NCBI GenBank assembly: GCA_029379385.1
Contig: CM055609.1
Coordinates: 6,324,001 to 6,388,000 of the forward strand
Source of the DNA: Quillaja saponaria
Taxonomy: Eukaryota > Streptophyta > Magnoliopsida > Fabales > Quillajaceae
DNA: 64,000 nucleotides
Direction: 5' to 3'
Shown: positions 38,534 through 50,703 of the stretch, piece after piece
Numbering within the stretch: the first letter of the stretch is position 1
Layout: each line of letters begins with the position of its first letter
Translations under genes and position numbers: made by a program
The notes under the pieces: model-generated
What the model saw: only the letters and a program-made list of their open reading frames with translations
Told to the model about the DNA's origin: nothing
Databases searched by the model: none

Positions 38534-38560
38534 AGAACCTTCTTTCGCTAGAATAATCTT
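38534..38560 (+). promoter_or_regulatory. Heat-shock-element-like cluster in the mtHSP70 promoter
   Basis: AGAACCTTCT contains the inverted pair GAAnnTTC that defines a heat shock element. It is followed within a few bases by further TTC and GAA triplets (TTCGCTAGAA). It lies about 190 bp before the start codon, which suits regulation by heat shock factors. Confidence 0.45.
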
Positions 38561-38621
38561 CCAATACCTTTATTTTCTTTTCAGCTCTTCATAAAAGCGA
38601 GCACCCCCTATCATCACTCCA

Positions 38622-38635
38622 AAACCCTAAACCCT
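38622..38635 (+). promoter_or_regulatory. Telo-box pair (AAACCCTAAACCCT) upstream of mtHSP70
   Basis: Two overlapping AAACCCTA units lie about 100 bp before the ATG. Telo-boxes near the transcription start are known from plant genes for ribosome biogenesis and other growth-linked functions. Similar motifs precede the POL5-like and GTE-like genes in this window. Confidence 0.5.
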
Positions 38636-38730
38636 GAAATAGGAACCGTCACAACTCTCACTCTCACTTCTCTGATATCTCATTTCTGTGTCTCTCGCTG
38701 ATTCACTAGCATCTGTTTATTTTCCCGGCC

Positions 38731-41700
38731 ATGGCAACAGCCGCCTTGCTGCGCTCCTTTCGACGCCGTGATGTCGCTTCTGCCTCTTTCTCTGCCTATC
38801 GATCGGTAACTACCTGACGCTTTATACTGATCCACTTCTTTGTTTAAAATTTCATCTTTTCTTTCTTTTTGTTCGATTTTTCTATTAGGGTTTCTAGCAC
38901 GGTATATCAGTTTAAGAAAATTTGGTAATTTCTTAATTGTATGTGTTCGGTTTTCTTTTTCCGAAGTAATGGTTTTTTTGTGTTATGGCACTTCTGAAGA
39001 TGCAATTTCGTTTCTTTGTTTTCTCTTGTTGCGTATGCTTTTTTTTTAAAATGGTCATTTCATCATTCTGGGTTTACTTGTCTAATTCTGTTGTTTTATG
39101 GTCTATTGTGACGTAATTTAATCTTATTTTTTCCAATATTCTGTGGTAAAAAAGAAGTTGGGTTTAGCTGGATATGATTTTTATGAGATTTTGGTAGCAA
39201 TTGCCGAATAGCACGAGGCGTTTTCAGTTAGAGTCATTTTGAAGAGTTCTAAATTTTGTCATGCCTACTTGTAATGCTCAGTATGTTTAGGTACTTGGTC
39301 CAGCTTTTACTTGATTTTATGTATCTGAGTACTGGATCAAGTGAGATCAATTCCCCGTAAAAGTTGCTTCTTTTTCTTTTATCTCGGCTTAAGTCAATAT
39401 TTAAGCTCTTTGTTTAGTAATTTTTGCTTTGAATACAATGTTATGATATCTAAGGTGAGTAATTGGCAGAACTAATTCTTACTGATTTGGTAATGCTTGT
39501 GCAGTTAACAGGCCATGCCAAGCCCTCTTATGTAGGTCAAAGCTGGGCAAGTTTGTTTCGACCTTTCAGGTACAGCTTCATTTGTTATGTTGAGCTCAGT
39601 CAGACAAGTCTTGCATTTTTATTTTTATTTTCCTAACGGGGCTCTATGTTTTCATTTTGTAATTTCCTCTTGATTGTAGTTCAAAACCTGCTGGTAATGA
39701 TGTTATTGGTATTGATTTGGGAACTACCAACTCATGTGTTGCTGTCATGGAGGGAAAGGTGAATACTTTCTTGTGGAATTATGAATGATTTACTACTGAA
39801 CTGTTGTAGAATCTATGTTGAATTGTTCCTGACCTTTTTCCTGAAATTGTCTTAGAATCCCAAAGTTATTGAGAATTCCGAAGGAGCTCGAACAACACCT
39901 TCAGTGGTTGCCTTCAACCAGAAAGGAGAACTACTTGTAGGCACACCAGCAAAACGACAGGCTGTGACCAACCCAACAAATACAGTTTCTGGGACCAAGC
40001 GTCTGATTGGTAGACGGTTTGATGATCCTCAGACTCAAAAGGAAATGAAGATGGTTCCCTACAAGATTGTTAAGGCGCCAAATGGAGATGCATGGGTAGA
40101 AGCAAATGGCCAACATTACTCTCCTAGCCAAATAGGTGCCTTCATTTTGACTAAGATGAAAGAAACGGCAGAGTCTTATCTTGGAAAGTCAGTGTCAAAA
40201 TCTGTTATTACTGTACCTGCTTATTTCAATGATGCTCAGAGACAGGCAACAAAGGATGCTGGTAGAATTGCAGGTCTCGATGTACAGAGAATCATCAATG
40301 AGCCCACTGCTGCTGCACTTTCATATGGGATGAACAACAAGGAGGGTCTCATTGCAGTCTTTGACCTTGGAGGTGGAACATTTGATGTTTCCATTTTAGA
40401 GATTTCAAATGGTGTTTTCGAGGTATGTTGATTTCCTGGTCTCATTTGTGTGTGTGTGTGTGTGTTGGGGGGGGGGGGGGGGGGGTATGGGGGTCATTTA
40501 TACACCTTTTCTCTATTTTGTTTTATTAGTGCTCTCACTGACTTCTTCTCATGTGAAGGTGAAAGCAACCAATGGAGACACATTCTTGGGAGGGGAGGAT
40601 TTTGACAATGCCTTGTTGGATTTCTTAGTGAACGAGTTTAAGAGAACTGAGAGTATTGATCTTTCAAAGGATAGGCTTGCCTTGCAGAGGCTTCGGGAAG
40701 CGGCTGAAAAGGCAAAGATAGAACTCTCTTCAACATCTCAGACTGAGATCAACCTGCCTTTCATCACGGCTGATGCATCCGGTGCAAAGCATTTGAACAT
40801 CACCTTGACCAGATCAAAGTTTGAGAGTTTGGTAAACCACTTGATTGAGAAGACCAAGGCTCCATGCAAGAATTGTTTGAAGGATGCCAACGTATCAATC
40901 AAGGATGTTGATGAGGTTCTCTTAGTTGGGGGAATGACTCGTGTACCCAAAGTGCAAGAGGTGGTTTCGGATATCTTTGGGAAGAGTCCCAGCAAAGGAG
41001 TAAATCCTGATGAGGCAGTTGCATTGGGAGCAGCTATTCAGGGTGGTATTCTCCGGGGAGATGTTAAAGAGTTGCTTCTCCTAGATGTGACTCCATTATC
41101 TCTTGGCATTGAGACATTGGGTGGTATTTTCACCAGGTTGATAAACAGGAACACTACCATTCCTACCAAGAAGAGCCAGGTAAAGCTAATTAGACCCTAC
41201 AAATTTTGCTTCTAATGCTGTCAATTTTGCTAAAAACACTTGGGAGGTTATTAAGTCTATGCTAGGGTTATGTTCTACATTTTTAATCTATGTGGAAGCA
41301 TGTTCCTAGTTTTTTTCTGGTTGACTTACAAATTTAAGAGTAGTGCTTACACTTGTAATGTGAACCTTTTGTCAACATTTAATTCTGTAGTTTAATAGAG
41401 CCATTGTTCTGACAGACCTTTTGGTTTGACGTTTCTTTGGCTATTGCACTGTGTAAGTATGCCTTACATCTACTCAGCAGAGTCTCGTCTAATTTTCTGT
41501 TTCACTTCCGCAGGTGTTCTCCACTGCAGCAGACAATCAAACTCAGGTTGGTATCAAGGTGCTGCAAGGTGAGCGTGAAATGGCTTCGGACAACAAGATG
41601 CTGGGAGAGTTTGAGCTTGTTGGCATTCCACCTGCCCCTAGAGGTATGCCTCAGATTGAGGTCACATTTGATATTGATGCCAACGGTATAGTCACAGTCT

Positions 41701-42137
41701 CTGCCAAGGACAAGGCCACTGGTAAAGAACAACAGATCACCATCCGTTCATCAGGTGGTCTGTCAGATGATGAGATTGAGAAGATGGTGAAAGAAGCTGA
41801 GTTGCATGCTCAAAGAGATCAAGAAAGAAAGGCTTTAATTGATATTAGAAATAGTGCAGATACAACCATCTACAGTATTGAGAAGAGCTTGAATGAATAC
41901 AGGGACAAGATTCCTAGTGAAGTTGCGAAAGAGATTGAGGATGCAGTTTCAGATTTGAGGAGTGCCATGTCACAAGACAACTTTGATGAAATTAAATCAA
42001 AGCTTGATGCTGCAAACAAAGCAGTGTCTAAGATAGGGCAACACATGTCTGGGGGCTCTTCTGGTGGTTCCAGCTCTGGAGGTTCCCAGGGTGGTGACCA
42101 GGCTCCTGAGGCTGAATACGAGGAGGTGAAGAAGTGA
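38731..42137 (+). CDS. Mitochondrial heat shock protein 70 (DnaK-type chaperone)
   Basis: Six exons, 38731-38805, 39505-39569, 39680-39758, 39856-40422, 40559-41179 and 41514-42137, give 676 residues, normal for plant mtHsc70. Residues 1 to about 50 form an Arg/Ser/Ala-rich presequence ([18 protein letters not shown]) fitting mitochondrial import. Then come the HSP70 signatures: IDLGTTNS at 58-65, the phosphate loop [30 protein letters not shown], and the substrate-binding domain ([34 protein letters not shown]). The C-terminus has a Gly/Ser-rich stretch followed by EAEYEEVKK, as in mitochondrial and bacterial DnaK-type members, not the cytosolic EEVD end. It drives ATP-dependent import and folding in the matrix with J-proteins and a GrpE exchange factor. 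HSE-like, G-box and telo-box motifs lie upstream. Confidence 0.96.
40447..40485. repeat. (GT)n followed by a 19-G homopolymer in mtHSP70 intron 4
   Basis: A TG/GT dinucleotide run to about 40465 is followed directly by about 19 consecutive G, then TATGGGGG. It lies within the short intron between the fourth and fifth coding exons, 25-65 bp downstream of the donor. A long G run is prone to slippage and to assembly error. Confidence 0.95.
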
Positions 42138-43400
42138 GAAATGGGATATTATAGATGTTTTTTGTGACTCAAAATGACAAGGTTAAGATGAATTGTCTTA
42201 ATTTTCATTTTTAGTAGAAGGAAGTAAGATTCTTAACGTTTTTGTAACTAAATGTGGGTGTTATTATATCAGGGAGTCTTTCATTTGTTCTTAGTACTGA
42301 ATTATGCTCTTAAATGGTAGTATAGTACAAGGAGAGTTTCACACAAAGTTGTCTATGGATTGACTACTAGACAGTTTTTCTATTTTGGTACATATGAGAA
42401 TAACTTGATTCAGTCATACATATAGATGAGTTAGATTACATGTCAGGTCGGATAAGTTGGGGGGCTAGCCTCCAGGAATGATAAAACGCTTTTTTCACTA
42501 CTAGATCCACGTTTTAACAAAATTAAACTTGTAATCTGGCCAGACAATAAAAATCTATCATGTTTTTGTCCTGCATTTCATATTTGAATGTTAATCTAAT
42601 TTTATTTTGTTAAAATTTTACTCCTGGCCCCACATTAAAATTGTTACTTTGGAATGGCAGTTTTTTTTTTTGTTGGCAAGTAAAAAGGCCAGTTGCAGCA
42701 TGAGAGATTTCTTTTTCTAAATTTTTATTTCTAAAGTTATTTTTGATCGTAAATTCTTAAAATGGTATTGAAATATTTTATTAACCGAACCAAATGATAT
42801 TTTAGTACATTAAATTATTATGATTTAATTCTACCAGCTCTAATTTATATATTTTTTATTAATGGCAAAAAAAAAAAAAAAAAAACAAGATTTAACTCCT
42901 AACTAGGCTTGATGATATCAGTTTTAGTCTTTATTCAGAACTTTATTAGCAATTCAATTTGTGCATTGATTTACGTATTTAAAAATGTAAATCATATAAG
43001 CATATGCTTTTAATGAAATAATTATTAAATATTTATAATCAGAGCTCATCAGTTTAATAGAAAAAAATAATCAGAACTATTATAACTAAGTAATTGTAAT
43101 TTAAAATTAAATAAAAATAATTGATTTTTTTTTTCTTTTCTAGCATCTGTCTTTTTATTATTTTGGTAGAATCTAACTTTCATTGTGGTTCGATTGTTTT
43201 CTTTGAATTTTTTATTTTTTTATTTTCTTTTCCTTTTTATTATGTTCCCTAGTTAAAAGTGAGATTGAGATCACAGAGAGTGAGCCTCTACCCGTACTGT
43301 CATCCTCTTCTATATATTCGTGACATAAAGCCCAACATGGCCGTCTTGTTCTTTAGGACAAAAAACAAAGCTTCCAACTTCAAGTTCTAGCTGACCACCA
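42138..43400. other. Intergenic region between mtHSP70 and the POL5-like gene
   Basis: This contains the HSP70 3'-UTR and AT-rich sequence with an A run at about 42867-42885. No further gene is visible. The promoter of the next gene should lie in the last few hundred bases. Confidence 0.5.
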
Positions 43401-43401
43401 T

Positions 43402-43410
43402 AAACCCTAA
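43402..43410 (+). promoter_or_regulatory. Telo-box-like motif (AAACCCTAA) in the POL5-like leader
   Basis: AAACCCTAAACG lies about 110 bp before the start codon in a pyrimidine- and CAC-rich leader. It is the same motif class as that upstream of mtHSP70 and of the GTE-like gene. Confidence 0.45.
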
Positions 43411-43514
43411 ACGCCGCAAAGCCACCATATCTACCACCGCAGTGCACAACCATCATCTCTACCACCGCAGTCATAGACACCACCTCCCCTTTTCAGTATC
43501 TAGTCTAGTTCTAC

Positions 43515-46500
43515 ATGGGTAGTAAGAAAAGAAACTCGGAAGTTGAGGTTGAGGTAGATTCAGGCAAGCCTTTGCAAAAGAAATTTAAGAAGAGAGATAG
43601 AGAAGAAGATATGGGAGATGGGTCTGCTAAGCCTTCTTCGGTACCCAATTCTATTAAACCGATGGAAAGAAAAAAGAAAAGGAAAGCATTGGACAAGGAG
43701 AAACGGAAAACCGAAGAATCCAAGCCTATTGAAATGGATATTGAGTCGAAAGCTGCTATTGAATCTCAGGCTTCATTAGTGGCTTCACCAAGTACAAGTC
43801 GCGCTCTTCCACAGTTGCACATTGGTGTTTTTAAGGATTTGGCATCGGCTGATGGGTCTGTAAGGGAAGCTGCAGTCGAAGTATTGGTGACAGAGTTACA
43901 GGAAATTCAGGAGATGTATGAGAGACTTGAGAAGAAGGAGATGATTGAGGGTGGATTGAAATTGGAGGCTGAGAAAGATGATGGGTTGAATACCTGCGCG
44001 CCCTCTTTGAGATATGCTGTGAGAAGGCTTATCCGTGGGGTTTCCTCGTCCAGAGAGGTATGTACTCTATTGGGTGGTCTGAACCTCAGGTTTAATTTAT
44101 ATTATTTTCAAAGTGTATGTTGGCATCTGTTGCTCGATATAATGGTTAGTATTGCTAGTAAAAGCATTACCTTTTGATTCTCATCTTAAAGATTCTAAAT
44201 AGAGCATAGGTTCACCAAAAATTAGTATTATTTCAAAGTGTTGGTTTCCTGGATTGCACTGTTTAGCTGATTCTTTGTGATGCAGCTTTATTATTGACAA
44301 ATTAAATTTACCCATTCATATTGCTACTTATTGCTACCATTTAATGTTTTTGCAGTGTGCAAGACAGGGGTTTGCGTTAGGTTTAACAATTATAATTGGT
44401 ACTATTCCTAGCATCAGGATTGACTCACTGTTTAAACTTGTAGTTGACTTGTTGGAGGTCTCTTCATCAATGAAGGGTCAGGTAGGCAGTAACTTCATCA
44501 ATTTGTGACATGCTTCTCTCATCAGGTTGCTCAATCCTCCTTATTAAGTTTTATTCCTCATGCGGTTGCAGGAAGTAAGGGATTGCCTCTTGGGCCGCCT
44601 ATTCGCTTATGGTGCTGTGGCACGATCAGGGAGATTGATTAAAGAGTGGAGATATGATATAAACACCCCATATATCAAAGAATTGATCCATCTACTTATC
44701 TCACTTGCATCTAAGAAGCGGTACTTGCAAGAGCCTGCTGTCTCAGTAATTCTAGACTTGGTTGAAAAGGTTTGTAACTTATTTAGGAAATGAAAGGTTC
44801 TTCCATTGAACATTCCTGCTGTCTAATCTTGTGCTTGATTGGCAGAAGCTAGTGAAATACATTAGTATTTTATGGCTGATATCATAGTTCGAATCATTAT
44901 ATATCCATAGCAGGTAGGTAGATGATAAGTTACGTAGTGATTCATCAAATAGATGGACCCGTCGAGTATGGACAGATGGAGATATCAGAATAAAGCAGTT
45001 TGTTGTTTTTGTTGCTATTAAATTCATGTGTGGTTGTTTGAAGAGACCTTTTTGTTTTTCTGCCACATCAAACTGCTTTTAGTAGATACATGGTGGATTA
45101 TGCAACTTATAGTGTTTGCTATTGATAATTTAAAAAATCTCTGTGATTACTACTAGGATGACAGCAGTTAGCTACCCATTTATAATATGTCAAACTGATT
45201 TAAGTAAGAATGGAGAAGTTTCAAACAGGTCTGAGTTAGTTAGAAAGAGCCATTCAGTATCTCAGTAATAATTTATGGGACATATCATTATAAAACATGT
45301 GCTATGGGCTGGTTACTTTCTCAAATGGACCATATGTGCAGGTTTCAATGCTCGAAATATCTTTCCATACTGTAAATTATTGGTTGCGAACCTTTATCTC
45401 ATTGGGATCCTTCAGAACCACTCTACATCATTCAGCAATTTACATATCAATTTACTCTTGGGGAGTATTTTTTACCTTAGAAATTGTGGCTTCAACAGTT
45501 ATTGCTCTTTTCTTGTTTAAGCTTTATGTTAGTTGGCAACATCACTAGTGCATGCTTGAGAGTTTAGCAGTTAACATGGCATAAATAGGAATTAGTCTTA
45601 AAAGGTTTAATAAATGGAGGAAGGAAAGTACATCTATTCATAGGCAGTGGCAACAATTAAATGGAGTGTAGAACTGACCTTGGGGTGAACTAACATTTAG
45701 TAATAGAGAAAGATATTAAATGGGCAATGCAGCAATAAAGGTTTAAGTAGCTGATCCTGATTAACTAAAACTATTGTTTCAGTTCCATCCTTATTATACA
45801 ACTGTGATCTGCTTTATGAAGAATAATATGTCATTATGTCTTGGAGTTTGAAGATTCGGCATGTGATCTGTTTCCTAAAACATTGACTGTATATCTCTCA
45901 TTTTCTGGTTCCAGCTCTCTCGCTCTATATGTGCATACTTACTAAGAAAGAAGTGTTACTTTTATATATTCTGAGATTGTGGAGTTGCCTTAAATGTTCA
46001 TCCGGTCCTGTCTCTAAGTAATTTTAACCTCTGATTTCTTTCTTTCTCCTAAGTCGACCCTGAGGAATCCTTGACCTTAAAGAAACCACCTATGATAGTT
46101 CAAGCCTTCACTTTTTTCAAATCACCGGGCTATGAAAGGATGGAGATAGCAATTTTTTAGATGAATAAAGATAAATGGCATTACCTTTTAATTTTCTGGG
46201 AGTTTACATCAGGCATGACCCACATCTCTGTTTGCAGTTACCCACTGAAGCATTGTTGAACCATGTTGTTGAAGCTCCAGGGCTGTCTGAGTGGTTTGAA
46301 GCAGCTACTGAAAATGGAAATCCTGATGCTTTGTTTTTAGCTTTGAAAATTCTAGAGAAGTTACCCATTGACAGCACAATATTTGGCAAATTGTTGCCAA
46401 ATCCATTCAGCTCTAGTCAACTTTTTGCTGCTGACCATCTATCCTCTCTCATAAATTGCTTAAAGGTAATACTTATATTCATATGCTGCAATTATATTTG

Positions 46501-49500
46501 TGGACGGAAATTAATTATACGAAATGATTCTCATGCATTTATGTTTGCCTGGAATTGTGTCAGGAATCCACTTTCTGTCAGCCTCGAGTTCATAGTGTTT
46601 GGCCTACTTTGGTGAATATTCTTTTACCTAATACTGTTTTGCCAGCTGAGGATGCGACATCTGCTTCACATTCATTAAAAAAACACAAAAAGAGTCGAAA
46701 AGGTAGCTCATCTGAAGAAGAAATTGCAAAGAATGTTCAGTGTTTCTGTGAAGTTATAGTTGAGGGCTCGCTTCTTTTGTCATCTCATGACCGAAAGCAC
46801 TTAGCTTTCAATGTTTTGCTGCTTCTCCTTCAAAAGCTGCCTGCATCTTTGGTCCCAATTGCCCTGTCTTACAAAGTTGTCCAGTGCCTGATGGATATAC
46901 TTTCAACAAAGAACACTTGGCTGTATAAAGTTGCTCAATATTTTCTTAAAGAGTTATCTGATTGGATTGGGCATGATGATGTCAGGAGAGTTTCTGTTAT
47001 TACGGCTCTACAGAAAAACAGCAGTGGAAAATTTGATTGCATTACGCGTACAAGAATAGTGAAGGATTTAATTGCAGAGTTCGACACTGAAAGTGGTTGT
47101 ATGCTGTTCATTCAAAACTTGGAGAATATGTTTGTGGATGAAGGTAATGCTTCAGAGGAACCTTCAGACCAAAGTCAGACAACAGATGACAATTCTGAAA
47201 TTGGTTCGGTTGAAGATAAAGATTCTGTCGGCACCATTGTAAATTCTGATTTTTTGAAAAGTTGGGTTGTAGAGGCCATTTCAAGTATTTTGAAAAACTT
47301 GAAGCTAGATCCTGAAGCGAAGTCTCGGGTGCAAAAAAAGATTATGAAATTTCTAGCTGTTCAAGGTCTATTTACTGCATCTCTTGGCCCTGTGGTGACA
47401 TCATTCGAGTTGGGGGAGGAATTTAGGTGGCCAAAAGCACCTACATCTAGTGCTCTTTGCCGAATGTGTATTGAGCAGCTCCAGTTGTTACTGGCAAATG
47501 CTCAAAAGGTGGAGGTATCACGCGCTTTAACTAATGGCCTTGAGCCTAATGATCTTGGTTCTTACTTCATGCGGTTCCTTGGCACCATGCGCAACATTCC
47601 TTCTGTTTCCCTCTTCCGATCTTTAAATGGCGAGGATGAAAAAGCAATCAAAGATTTGCAAGAAATTGAAACTAAGCTATCAAAGGAGGTAATGATAAAT
47701 GTGGACTTGTTTTGATATTTTTTGCCTTTTTAATTTGAATTTTGTTACTATTCTTTTTGAGGTGTGGGGTGGGGTAGGACAGGGTCAGTCTGGCATTGTA
47801 GCTCTGTTACTTATAACATCTTAGATTATGATATAGATATATATGTCAGGGAAAAATACCAGTTAAGTGTTGAAAATTGGCTCTATTATGATGTCGTACC
47901 ATGAGAAACAGTCTTATATATCTCCTTATGATTCCCTTGACATTGGGATAGTTTCCACTGGGGGGAGGGGGGGTTAGGAAGAAGAATGTATGAGATGCTG
48001 ATACATCCTAGGTGGTCCATGATAACAATCTAGTAGCTCATATGTTCGTAGATAGAAATTGAAAGCTGAACATGGTACTCATCTTATGTAGTTCTATAGA
48101 TAAACCCATGAAGCATGGGTACTTCTAATTAGTGGTGTTTCACTGTTTCTACTAGATCCCTTCCATCCTGTTGAGATCACTAGTAAATCTGTTCTATGGA
48201 CTGGCCATTTTGTGAAAAAAAAAAAGAGAAACAAAAATTGGTTTGTTTTTAGTTGAGTTTGAGATGAATCTTTTATTTTCTTATAACCTTAGTAGGTTAT
48301 GTGCAAAAAATCTGCTCTTAATGTTGTACTAAAGGCATGTTATCTGTCTTTCTTTGTTCATTGTCAGCAGGAAAGGAACTCTGGTCTCAGTGCTGCTGCT
48401 AATAGATTGCACGCACTGAGGTACTTGCTTATTCAGCTGCTTTTGCAAGTGCTCCTTCGACCAGGGGAATATTCAGAAGCTGCCTCTGAACTTGTCATAT
48501 GTTGTAAGAAAGCTTTTTCTGCTTCTGATCTTCTTGAGTCTTCTGGAGAAGATGATTTGGAGGCTGATGCTACGCCTGAGTTGATGGATGTTCTTGTGGA
48601 TACGTTGCTTTCACTGCTGCCTCAGTCTTCAGCTCCCGTGCGGTCTGCTATTGAGCAGGTTATGAACAATTCATGTTTAGATTCTGTATTTTCATCAGTT
48701 AAGTTAATGTTTTAATCAGGTAGAGAGGGGGAGGGGGAGGGTCTTGTAATCTCACTGGGGTTCACCACAGCACACACTAAGGCAAGTTTCATGGAACATG
48801 GTAGGGACTATTGTTAATTCTCATAAAATGCATTTTTACATAAACTTTTGTTGTCTGGTATCAAGCAGTGACAACTTGGTGGGTGCAACTGATGGACGTT
48901 CTCATTCACATTTTTATGCAATTCGAATTAGCCTAACTATATGTCTACATTGTTGAGATAGAATTTGTATGAGAGGTTAGTTAGAAGCTTATAATACTAA
49001 CTGCCATAGTTAAGTTTTATGGAGAACAGCATTAGACGCAGTTAGTAGGCAACTAAACACATCATATTTTCAATGTCAAGAAAGAAATAGTACTTTAATG
49101 GGCCATTTGTAATAATAACCAAGAATATGTCAATTTTCAGTATCAATGGATTTTAACATACTTCAGCTCATCTATTATGAACACGGATGGACAAATGTGG
49201 ATTATCTATTTTTTTATGTTCTGATTTTTTCGAATCTATCCTTTTCTGTAGGTGTTCAAGTACTTTTGTGATGAGATCACTGATGATGGGCTCCTACGCA
49301 TGCTGCGGGTCATCAAGAAGAATATTAAACCTCCTAGACATCCTGATGCAGAGAGTGAAGATGATGATGATGAGGATGATGACTTTCTCAATATAGAAGA
49401 AGATGAGGAAATTGATCAAGTTGAGACCGAAGAAACAGGTGAGACTGATGAGCAGATAGATGACTCTGAGGCTGTAGTTGGGGTTGGGGAAGCTGGCAAT

Positions 49501-50703
49501 GAACCTACTGAAGCTTCTGATGATTCTGATGGAGGCATGGATGATGATGCAATGTTCAGAATGGATACATATCTTGCCCAGATATTCAAAGAGAGAAAAA
49601 ATCAGGCTGGTAGTGAAACTGCTCAATCCCAGCTTGTGCTGTTCAAACTACGCATTCTTTCATTATTGGAAATTTACCTTCATGAAAATCCAGGCAAGCT
49701 ATACCACAAATGACTATATACTTTTTCCCCCACAAAAAAACAAAAAAGCCCTTTAATATTGCACATCATTATGTGCTTTAAATGATGGTAGCAAATTCTT
49801 TTTTTCTTGCTTCAATCTCTTATGGTCTTAATAACGCAGGTAAGGCACAGGTTCTTATTGTGTATTCGCACTTGGCTCAGGCATTTGTTAACCCCCATAC
49901 TGCAGAAGTTAGTGAACAGCTTGGACAGCGTGTATGGGGAATACTGCAAAAGCAGATCTTCAAAGCAAAGGAGCACCCAAAGGGTGATGCTGTGCAATTA
50001 TCTACTCTTGAATCATTGCTGGAAAGAAACCTGAAGTTAGCATCAAAACCATTCAAAAGGAAAAAGACTTCGTCTGATACATCTAAGAAGCAGTCAGCCT
50101 CCTGGCAACGCCAGAAAATGATTGCTTCCCTTTCTCAAAGTTCAACGTTCTGGATTTTGAAGATCATAGATGCCAGAAACTTTACAGATTCTGAACTACA
50201 GCGGGTTTTTGATATTTTTCGGGATGTTTTGGAGGGGTACTTCAACAGTAAGAAGTCTCAAATTAAACCTGGTTTCTTGAAAGAAGTATTTCGAAGAAGA
50301 CCATGGATTGGGCATAATCTTTTCGGCTTCCTTTTGGAGAAATGTGGAATTGCCAAGTCAGATTTTCGGCGAGTAGAGGCACTAGATTTGGTGCTTGAAA
50401 TATTGAAGCCACTGGTTTCAGCTAGTAATAAAGATGGTGGCGAAAATATTTTGAAGAAGATTTTAAAAAGCAATCTCAAAAAGCTTGGCAATCTGATAAA
50501 GGAGTTGGCAACACACATGCCGGAAAAAACAGTCGAAAAAGGCTGAAGTGCGGAAATTTTGTAGCAGAGTCATTCAGATCTTGTCAACCCATGAACTGGC
50601 CAAGTCTTTTCTTAAAAGCTTGGCCCCTGATGCTCATGCTACTCTAGAATCTCAACTTGGTGAGCAATTTAGTAATTTGAGGAAGCTGGGAAGTCAGCAG
50701 TAA
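43515..50703 (+). CDS. DNA polymerase V / MYBBP1A-like nucleolar protein (POL5 family), C-terminal frameshift
   Basis: Eight exons: 43515-44057, 44356-44481, 44572-44769, 46238-46465, 46564-47688, 48371-48658, 49252-49693 and 49840-50703. Apart from one extra base they encode about 1270 residues, the usual family size. The N-terminus is strongly basic (KKRKALDKEKRK), fitting nucleolar targeting. The middle is helical-repeat sequence (YAVRRLIRGVSSSRE, LGLTIIIGTIPSI, DCLLGRLFAYGAVARSGR). Near residues 865-925 lies an acidic tract (EDDDDEDDD). Despite the name, POL5/MYBBP1A proteins are rDNA-bound factors for rRNA synthesis and ribosome biogenesis. Exon 7 ends with a GC donor (CCAG-GCAAGC). In exon 8 a run of six A at 50525-50530 is one base too long. 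As written, the frame stops at 50544-50546 after EKTVEKG; without the extra base it continues 58 codons (QSKKAEVRKFCSRVIQILS to NLRKLGSQQ, stop 50701-50703). Because the downstream frame is well preserved, an assembly error or very recent mutation is likely. Confidence 0.9.

Noticed and set aside
44779..45548. Genes inside the long third intron (after exon 3) of the POL5-like gene
   Set aside because: The frames are short and without motifs, and splicing from 44769 to 46238 keeps the POL5 frame continuous.
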